Source of the DNA: Panopea generosa
Lineage: Eukaryota; Mollusca; Bivalvia; Adapedonta; Hiatellidae
Direction: 5' to 3'
Length of the DNA: 64,000 bases
Assembly: GCA_029582155.1 (NCBI GenBank)
Contig: CM055907.1
Coordinates: 13,227,492 to 13,291,491 of the forward strand
A program made the translations under genes and the position numbers. Positions 55,402-64,000 of this stretch are shown here, piece after piece. The notes under the pieces are model-generated. The model saw nothing but the letters and a program-made list of their open reading frames with translations. It made no database searches and had not been told where the DNA came from. Within the stretch, counting starts at the first letter, position 1. The number at the start of each line of letters is the position of its first letter.

Positions 55402-56664
55402 GCCCAAAATAATTTTTTAACCTGATGAGTAATTACTCATCAAAATCAGAGTAGATGAGTATTCTTGAGTTTTTCAGAATAGTAATAAGTAATGCACATA
55501 ATATACAACCAAACCTGTGTTAAGTTGCAGCTATAGTAGGGAGTTACTATAACAGCCACTTAGAGCGTGTGATTGTTGAATACAGACCAAGTTTGGCTGT
55601 AAATATAAAACTAACATACTTGGCTGCTTAACACAAGTGGCTGCGTAACAGAGGTAATTGCAAACTCTTGTTAAAATGCTATGGTATTTTGTGTTTAGCT
55701 GTTCAAATGGACATCAAACTTTCCATTTTGCCTTTTATCAGTCATTTTAACACTGCTCAGTCTTTGGATTTCTAACAGACCATTGCTGAGTAGTTAAATG
55801 ACAGTTTAGATGTTAAAAAATAAATGGCATACCAATGCTGTAGAAAAATAGGAACAAGACATTGTACTGCAACATAATTATATTGACTTATTAGTACACA
55901 AAATGAGCAAGTTTTCTGTTGCTTTTTCTTTCTTGGCATGTATGTCGTAACTGACCAAAACACAATCAAAATATGTACAAAAATATAGTTTTAGCATACC
56001 CACTGTACAACATGGAAGTCATTTAATGCAGTGTGTGACATTAATTTTATGAACAACAAGGCCATGAACTTTTCAATTGTCATAGCCTCAGCTAAATTAT
56101 CATTAATAAAAAACAATAAAATTATTAAATTCAATATTTTATATTTCAGCTGAGTTACATGTTTAGCATTACTAAGCATAATGTTTGTTGGAAAACAGAA
56201 CTACATCTATATTATTGTGGTCATTTCCCAAGAAGCTTTTCTCTTCTAGCTCCTAGCTAGACTAATTTTAGAGGAATGTTACCATAAAATTAAAAAAAGT
56301 ATTATTCAAACATTTTTATGGTAACCTAAGAAAAATTAATTAAATTTTACAAATTATGTCATCATTTTTTAGAATAATTTGCTTCTTTCAAAATGAAAAT
56401 AATTTTCTAAACGTTAATTTCTTTTTTCCATTACCTTTTAAACATCTGTTAAAAAAAAAAATGGTGCCCGGAAGACAGAAAAGGGCGCCGTAAAAAACGA
56501 TGTTTAAACTGGTATTAGAAAGTTGCGCATGCATGTCTCGATATTTTATAAAAAAAAATTGGACATTCAGAATAAAAAGTTTTTTAGAATATATTGTCTG
56601 TATATTTTAAACAATGAAATAACATGACTTTTTTAAAAAAAGTTTAACAATTCCACATTTCATC

Positions 56665-56818
56665 TTAATCCTTTACTTCATATAGACGCCTTTGGACACG
56701 TTTAATATTGAAAGCATTAATTCACCACTTATCAGCAATGGGTGAATTATGTTTATATTAACTGACAGGCCTTCTTGATTGGAGTGGGAAAACGTGTATC
56801 TATGGAGTAAAGGGTTAA
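56665..56818. mobile_element. piggyBac-like TTAA element, copy 3 (short form)
   Basis: 154 bp between TTAA at 56665-56668 and 56815-56818. It has one minisatellite unit. The segment GGTGAATTATGTTTATATTA plus ACTGACAG is shared with copy 2. The ends are TCCTTTACTTCATA and TATGGAGTAAAGGG. Confidence 0.75.
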
Positions 56819-57200
56819 TATACCATCAAACTAAAACCGTGTATTTATCAGGGATATTGTTGCAGCATACATTTGTTTTCAAAGATGTTTTCTTCAAATT
56901 ACAAAAAAAAAAAATTGTCATGGTGTGACAGTCGTTTATGATTAACCTTGACACGTGAGCGTATATTACATAAAAATAACCTCAATATGTTGTTGAATAG
57001 GACATTCAACCTCATTAAACTTCTGAAATGGTCATTTTTTGTTTTAATTTAAGTCAGTTTTACTCTTCCAGATGATAGAATACATGTTTATATGATTACT
57101 GAGAGACTTTGCAAACAAAAAAAATAAATAAAAAGCACATTATAAATACATAATTAAGAACGGTTTTTTTGTTTACAAATTAATGTTTGTCTCTTTCCGA

Positions 57201-57485
57201 AGCTCGGCCCGATTAGCTCATTCAGTTATGCGCCTGACTATCAATCTAGGGGTCGTGAGTTTGAATCCCCCATCCGGCAACAGTCTCCGTGATGATTGAT
57301 ATACGACATTGTGTCTTATTATCATTTGTCTCTCACCACTGATTCAAGTTGGAAAGTTATCAGTTACTTGCGGAGATAGGGTGTGCTCGAGTACTGGTGA
57401 ATCCCAGGAAACAGTGGTTAGGTTAACTGATCGTCTGTTAGCCCTCGATGGCATAAAAATGACGTTAAATATTCAATCAATCTCT
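57201..57485 (+). mobile_element. SINE family B, full-length copy
   Basis: tRNA-like head with GATTAGCTCATTCAGTTATG and GGTCGTGAGTTTGAATCCCC. The body includes GTGATGATTGATATACGACA, TTTGTCTCTCACCACTGATT and AGTTACTTGCGG. The tail is GGCATAAAAATGACGTTAAA then TATTCAATCAATC. Confidence 0.8.
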
Positions 57486-57718
57486 TTCCGATAATCACTT
57501 TCGGCAGAAAACGGGGAGTTACGAAGCTTGTTCAGAAACGCGTCGGTCGGTAATATATGATCAATTCACTTCAGACAGAAACAAGGTATTGGGAACTGTA
57601 GGTGATGCAGTTAAAAAATTAAATTAACGCTTGCGTTTAGATAGTTTTTAAGAACATCCCCTTTATTCCCCTCAGTGTATTGATGAACTGGAACCCACAA
57701 GCTAATTTATTGCATGTT

Positions 57719-58376
57719 ACCGTATATTTCCTAATTAACGCCCCCGGGGGCGTTACATTTTACAAGGTTGGGGCGTTTATAAAAGTTAAAAAAAGCAAAT
57801 TTAACAACAGTTAAAAATACAATAAAACCAATAAAACCATGGAAAAAACCTTAAATCTGGTTTAACCTGAAAAAGTGGTTCAGACTTATTTAAGAGTGAA
57901 TGAAATAGTCGACATAGGATGAAAAAAAGCTGAAAATCTGTATGAAATTACTAGTCTGCGTACTGGAATATCCGAATTTATGGTCATTGTACTCTTCACT
58001 TTAAATCACTTGGACACTTGCTCTTATCAACGTGGAACAATGAGCTTTCAGCGTACACAGACTAACCGCATTTTCCGACGTTTTGGAATGTTTTAATCGG
58101 CAAACGGCATTTTTACTAGTATTAAACAGCAAATATGGGGAAGTATTTGTTCTACCAAAAGTGGTTAAGTGGTCACCCATGATATAAACAATGGGTTAAA
58201 GAGTCCAAAGGTAATAAACACTTCGCTTATTGTTGACTGTTTAACAAAATAATTGATCAGGGAAATATGGGCGAATACGCACTCAAATCGCATATACGTT
58301 TTGTTTTTTAATTTTCCAGAAAAATAGGTGGGGGGCGTTTATTAGAGTGGGGGCGTTTATAAGGGAATATAGGGTA
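57719..58376. mobile_element. Non-autonomous DNA element with GGGGGCGTT ends
   Basis: The left end ACCGTATATTTCCTAATTAA then CGCCCCC is mirrored by GGGGGCGTTTATAAGGGAAT then ATAGGGT. GGGGCGTTTAT motifs repeat inside both ends. The flanking TA would fit a Tc1/mariner-type duplication, which is not certain. No transposase frame is visible. Confidence 0.6.
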
Positions 58377-59081
58377 TATAGAATTAAATATAAAATTACT
58401 TTTTTTAATGGCTGTACTAAACTAACCACCCTTGGTAGCCTCTCAAAATTGACAGGGATAAAGTGATATGTGACATAATACCGCATATATGCAAGGGAGG
58501 ATCCTGGGCGAAAGTTCCTAGACCAAACTAGTATGTTGTACTTATTGTTCTTCAGTACGTATAAATAATATAATGAGTACTACGTTCGATACAGTTTTAT
58601 TGCAGACATCAGTATATTTAAAAAAAGAAATGAAAACCCAATAACGATACATAATATTAGCGAAGACAAAACTGTTCTAATCTTGTTAATGAACCCCTTA
58701 TCTAATGGTCTTAATCCGCACACTACCACAGTAGTAGTCATTTGTGTATTTTCGAATGCTGGCGGAGATACAGTCGGAAAGCAACCGAGTCATTACGGAA
58801 TTATAAAAATGTAAACAAAAGTTAAAAGTTCGGACTGCTCGGTTAAGAAAATAACATTTCGCTTTTTTTTGAAACGATCACTAAGGGGTCTACAGGAATG
58901 GTTTTAGCAATACTAGTAACACATTTAATTACAATCATTTTTGTTATTATCGAAAAGTTGGCATTGCGGAAGTTTAATGAGGCTGACAGCTCTGGGAATT
59001 ACATGTATCCTGCCAGAACAGTCAACTTTCCAAAGTTGGTGTCGCATCAAAAAAAAAATCAAGCATCTTAGCGCCATTGTT

Positions 59082-59338
59082 CATTAATTACACAGACTAA
59101 CACTGAAACGAGTTTAATTGAAACCATTCAGCTATTTTTATTTACGCGGATAAGTCAAGAAATAAGTGCAATGAAAATCAATTTCCAGAGAATGTTTACT
59201 TATTTACGCATAGAGAAATTGATTTTAGCGTAAAACTCTTTTATTTGTAATTGATACGCACATAAAACAAATCTGGTGCATATCCACAAATTTTTAATGC
59301 GTCATATACGCAGATAAGCATCTTATCTGGGGCTCTGT
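59082..59338 (+). repeat. Dispersed repeat Z, copy 2
   Basis: Same blocks as 54894-55190 in the same order, ending TTATCTGGGGCTCTG. A GGGGCTCTG end could be one terminus of a hAT-like element, but no matching left end was found. Confidence 0.65.
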
Positions 59339-59934
59339 ATACATAATATATGTATAATAATCACAATCAGTATCTGACCCGTGTTGGCTTGAAAAAGTGT
59401 CTGTAGCTGATGTGACAATTATTGTGCTATTTTATACACTTACAGGCTTCTGAGCTGGTGGGGAATGTGTCACATTAACACTTTAAAGTTGATTGTTAAA
59501 ACAAATTGTCAATAGTTTGTTGTTTAGTAGCGGGAGCATTTAATGTATTTGGGTAATATTCCGAATTATGCAACATTGTTTTGTTTATTTCACGATACCT
59601 ATAAACGCTTGTTAACACTTCCGCCGCAAACTTAATAAGCGTCTGTGCTCAAACATCGGGGTAACAAAGAACAAGTGCTCCAGATCAATCAAACGCTCTA
59701 CAATCGTAAGGAAACTAGACTGCTTCACTGTATTTCCGTTTCCCAAACTTTACAGTTCTCTGCTTGAATCCAGTCCATGTGTAGTGTTGATCATAGAAAA
59801 GTAAGCGTCACATATGATCAAGACTTTTAAGTCCATGTGCAGGGATCTGTCTAAAAGCGCATGCACAGAAAAGCAGTTTAAAAGCAGTTTTGTACTCGAT
59901 TCAGAATGGCAAAATCTGAGCTTCTTTTGAGGCA

Positions 59935-60055
59935 GTTTCACTAGTTTTTGAAACTTTCAATTGGGAAATTTTATCCCTCAGTTGGGAAAAAATGTTACTG
60001 TTTGCGATTGGGAATTTGACTGAATAACGGCTATAAAAATGGCCAGAAGAAAAAA
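59935..60055 (+). repeat. Dispersed repeat W, copy 1
   Basis: TTTCAATTGGGAAATTTTAT, CCCTCAGTTGGGAAAAA and GGCTATAAAAATGGCCAGAA match 61765-61885, which has the same order of motifs. Confidence 0.5.
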
Positions 60056-61764
60056 AAAACAAAAACAAAACAAAACGCTGACATGATCATTTTACCTGTC
60101 ATGTTGACCAGACCTAGAATTATCCTTCAAATGCTGGGCAACAAGTGAGGACTTTTTTTATTCAAGACATACAATATTTTTCATTAAACGCCACGTCTCT
60201 CCTATGCATGTTTTTAATTTCTAAAATACAAAGGGCTGCAGTCAAAAAGGGACCTAGACCTTGCTTTCATCCTTCCCACCAAATTTCTGTTAAATCCTTC
60301 CACAGATGTCTGGACAAGATTTAAATTCCAAAAATGCAACTGGAACGCAAAAAGGACAACGGTATGCCAACCAGACAGCTCAAGCTTACTATAGATGCCG
60401 GAGTTATCCAGACAAGATTTTGTGACAGACACTAAGACAGACGGAAAGCATAAAAATAATGTTTCTCTGGGAGGGGATGTGAGGGGAGACATAATTATAT
60501 CAAGCTTAGTGAAGATTTGATGAATTAAATTATCTGATTTTGAAAAATTGCCTAAAAATATTTGTGGTTACATCTGGGGTAATGGCAAACAGTCCATTTT
60601 TTATGTTCGAATTTAATCTATTGCTCAAACAATTATCAAGAAAAAATGCGTTTGTTCATTATTTTTAAGATGTTTTATCTCAGTGATTTTGTCTTCCTTT
60701 TTTGGCTGACACCAGCACAATTTTTCTCCAGGAAAACATGTTTTTCCCCTAAATTCAGAAAAAATCCCCTTAAAATAATATTGGGATGTAATGCCAGTTT
60801 ATCAGTTTTAAACAATGAAAAACAGGGATATTGACCTGTATACAGTAGTTTTAAATAGTACATATACTTACAATAATTTGCATTGTTTTGATTCCCAACC
60901 CCACTCCCCCATTGTCATCACTACAGTGATAACTTTCCCTACTGAAGGGACTCCCCTTCCCTTCCCATGTCCCCTGCAACCCCTCCCCCATAAATACCTT
61001 ATCATTTCATTAGGATGAAAGTATGACAATAATGCAAAGGTTTGGAGTCAACATCATTGTTTGTGAAAACATTCCAATGGTCGGGAAAACACTGTAAACT
61101 TAGCTGAAAACTGAAAACAAAATACCATGACATTCATGAAACATGGAGCTGCCTCCATGCAGTTACATAGCCACCTGAAGAATTTACATGATCCGAATGA
61201 ATGTTTTAACTGCTGCCAGTCAAATATTTTGTGCGATTTTTCTCATGGCGGTTTGGCACCACCATCCTCTCCTACATTGGTGTAAATTTGCTGAACAAAA
61301 TGAAAACACTTCTAGTTGTGCAGTCAATTTACATATATTTTTTTTTTTTGTGTTAAAGTTTATGTCTTTTATTTTGTACTTATTTTCACAAAAAACATTG
61401 AAATAAAAAGATATATGGCTTTGTCAATTTGTATGCACAAAATTTGTTGTTAGAGCTGTACAATGTCATGTTTTATATGCCACAATAGGCACATTTTTTT
61501 CTCTTCAGGCCAAATGAAATATATTATGTGTGTCACAGTGTGTTAGTAACCTGCTAGGAAGTAAATGTATGTTAGGGATGACCTATACTCTAGGAATTGG
61601 GAATTTTAGCAGTGTTTTCATTAAAATTGGGAAAGCTTTTGAGTTGAATTTTGTTCAACTTTATAAAACACTTCTTCAAGTTTTAAGTGACCATTTAATT
61701 GAAGAGGCAATTTCATATTCAATTCAGAATGTGGCAGATTTTATTTATTTTATCAAGGAATTAT

Positions 61765-61885
61765 TGCAAGTTTCACTACCATTAGTGAAGTTTTCGATTG
61801 GGAATTTTTACACTCAGATGGAAAAAAGATTCTATTTGCCACTGGGAATATGACCCAATAATGGCTATAAAAAGGTAAAAAAAAA
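61765..61885 (+). repeat. Dispersed repeat W, copy 2
   Basis: AAGTTTTCGATTGGGAATTT, CACTCAGATGGAAAAAAGAT and AATAATGGCTATAAAAAGG match 59935-60055. A 107-codon open frame runs through it (61530-61853) but shows no known domain. Confidence 0.5.
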
Positions 61886-62220
61886 CCCACTGAAACCGTT
61901 GGGGTCAGAACTAAATTTTACGGTCGATCGGGTAAACCTAAACACAGGTATTTTTTGTTCTGGCCTAATGAATGAAGATTTAAGTATACAACGGTGGTGT
62001 CTGTCCTGGCAGATCATTCCTCAGTGCAAGATAAGGTATGCTATCTGGATCATCACCTCCATCAACATTCTTGTATCATATCTGAGATGGGTGTTTACCC
62101 TGTTTTAACCAGCTGGAATTTCTGATGGTATGTGGATGAAGAGCTCAAGATTTGGGAATATTGACTAATAAATCACTGAGAATTAAGTGCTTTTTAAAGT
62201 AACCCTTACCAAACTTGTGA

Positions 62221-62424
62221 TTGATTGATTGATTGAATATTTAGCGTCATTTTAATGCCATCGAGGGCTAACAGACGATCAGTTAACCTAACCACTGTTA
62301 TCTGGGATAAACCAGTACTCGAGCACACCCCATCTAACTGATAACTTTCCCACTTGAATCAGTGGTGAGAGACAAATGATAATGAGACACAGTGTCGTAT
62401 ATCAATCGTCACGGAGACTGTTTG
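62221..62424 (-). mobile_element. SINE family B, reverse copy lacking head
   Basis: Starts with the reverse tail (ATTGATTGAATATTTAGCG, then TCATTTTAATGCCATCGAGG) and ends at GTGTCGTATATCAATCGTCA then CGGAGACTG. It closely matches 57280-57485. Confidence 0.78.
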
Positions 62425-62611
62425 GGGCAGTGATATTTTTTTCTTGATCTATAAAGGATATGAATTGTAATATATTATGATTGCTTGAAAAAAAAGTCCC
62501 TTGGCCCTGATGCCTAAACTATTTTCGATTCATTGTTGGAATTTTTTTAAGAATGGATTTTTCGTCGTGCCCTGTCCATTGGATGGTTGGTCTATAATAT
62601 CATTGTGTCAA

Positions 62612-62740
62612 AATTAGTCAAACCTGTATAAGGGGTCACCTCAGTTAAGCAGCCACTTGTCTTAAGCAGCCACATTTGTTATATCCCATTTATAGTCAAA
62701 CCTGTGTAAGCAGTTACCTCCTCTATTAAAGGGATTATAT
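62612..62740. mobile_element. TACAGTCAAACCT-type MITE remnants
   Basis: Two partial left ends in tandem (AGTCAAACCTGTATAAGG and AGTCAAACCTGTGTAAGC), each with TTAAGCAGCCAC-type interiors. They look like nested or truncated copies. Further fragments are at 27465-27550, 55503-55660 and 63185-63240. Confidence 0.45.
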
Positions 62741-64000
62741 TAGCAAGTAACACAAACACGCTGTTAATCCAGACTTTTCCTGTATGCAGAGTGCACAAAA
62801 TAAAGCTTATGTATTGACATATATTCTTTATTTACTTGAAAGTTATCAAATGAACAGTAACTGAATATTGGCCAAAACTTAAATACGTCCCGCAATAAAG
62901 TATTGCGCAATGTTTTCATTGAACTCCGTAAACTTCCCGAACAAAGCCTCGAAACATAATCGGAAACGAGTCTGTACGATTATTATCCAATTATTGATCG
63001 GAAACCCAAAAGCGGTTCATTGAAAATGGCGAATGTAAACAAAAACAAAAACATGGCTTCAGAAACCCGATGTTTGTAATAAAGAGGTTATGCAATTAGA
63101 CACTTTAGACGCGTATATCTCTAAATTATAAGTGTATCTTCATGCTGGGTGTGTGTATTTAGGACAGGGAATTGACGGTTATATGCCAGTACAATCCTTT
63201 TAAGCAGTCACTTGTCTTAAAGTGGCTTAATGGCCATTTTGCGTTATTCTTGTGTTTACTGGTGAATGTCATAATAAGAGCTAATTTCGCTCTGGTCAGT
63301 TGCTGTGCAGTTTAAACTGTTATTGCTGCATAAAATTTTGAAGAAATAGAGAAATATGAGTACACTCGGGTCCCGTTATAACGCGGATCTTGGGGTCCAC
63401 AAAACGAAACCGTGTTATAAGCGGACGGCGTTATAGCGATAATTACCTCGAAAAAAAATCGATGTCGGTTTTTCACACCTATCGTGCTGTCCTACTATGA
63501 ATGGTATTGTTTGCATTGTAATATGATACAACGCGTATTTAGTTACAACAGATACACTTAGATATGTATGAAATTAATACAAAAAAAGAAAAGAAAGAAA
63601 AACGTTTTTCGTGTTTTGATAAAATTGGCAGCCATTTCCGTTTAACCCGGAAGGAGAAAAAACGGTGTCTATATAAAAAATCGCGCTTCAATTTAAACTC
63701 AACGCTGTTAGTATAAAAATATTAAAAATATAAATCTGAAGTATTAACAACAATTAAATAGTAAACATAAGTTTGTGTTTACGATCCGCTAAGATACCCG
63801 CGATATATTAATACCTGTCAATCGCTTCGTTGCTTGATCACGTGATCACTCGATAATAACAAAGTTTGCATATGGCTTCCGTGTTTGGCGCGTGTCAGTA
63901 TTTATTGAAGCACTCGGGATTATTACAAACTGTTAATTGTCAATGCTGGCATGAATCAATCCCTTAAACAATCCTTTAAACCACCATGAGGTAATGGTTA
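62741..64000. other. Right edge, no gene recognised
   Basis: Contains a GGGTCCCGTTATAACGCGG / CCGTGTTATAAGCGGACGG region (63368-63435), probably a MITE end, and short unassigned frames. The 63000-63100 stretch (GAAAATGGCGAATGTAAAC) might be a 5' exon, but no conserved protein follows. Confidence 0.35.

Noticed and set aside
61530..61853. 107-codon plus-strand frame
   Set aside because: Runs through a dispersed repeat, shows no known domain and has no visible splice partners. It may be a transposon fragment but is not supported as a gene.

Overview
The window is animal (metazoan) nuclear DNA, not bacterial. It is AT-rich, its genes are split by GT-AG introns, and most of it is repeats. The many tRNA-derived SINE families, the MITEs and the encoded proteins point to a lophotrochozoan, most likely a bivalve mollusc. 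The species cannot be named from the sequence.

Two protein-coding genes are clearly supported, arranged head to head around about 20.45-21.14 kb. On the minus strand is the 5' part of IWS1, the transcription elongation factor that partners Spt6. It has eight coding exons between 20453 and 4908, all phase-compatible, giving about 542 residues of the disordered N-terminal half. That half includes 15 full copies of an 11-residue Arg/Ser/Gly/Pro repeat. The conserved C-terminal TFIIS-N-like domain is not here and must lie beyond position 1. On the plus strand is a complete DCN1-like gene (co-orthologue of DCUN1D1/DCUN1D2), which helps attach NEDD8 to cullins. It has seven coding exons from 21140 to 30990, encodes 257 residues and keeps the cullin-binding Asp/Ala/Asp patch. 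The 686 bp between the two start codons should hold a shared or closely paired promoter.

Repeats by region. 1-20 kb (IWS1 introns): two 1.85-1.91 kb copies of a PIF/Harbinger-like non-autonomous element with TWA target duplications, several SINEs, a CAGGG-ended MITE, and a hAT-like element nested in a piggyBac-like TTAA element. 21-31 kb (DCUN1D introns): a decayed non-LTR retrotransposon, fold-back elements and hairpins. 31-64 kb: no recognisable coding exon, but many SINEs and MITEs, a ~500 bp palindrome, a SINE whose interior has become an 87-bp tandem array, and a ~2.95 kb array of a 37-bp unit.

The most intriguing unexplained signal is inside the largest IWS1 intron (about 15.35-16.17 kb, plus strand): three CCAAT boxes exactly 37 bp apart, a TATA box 21 bp further on, candidate mini-exons with good splice sites and a poly(A) signal. 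It looks like a compact promoter-transcript unit nested in an intron of the opposite-strand gene. No clearly new multi-gene system was found.
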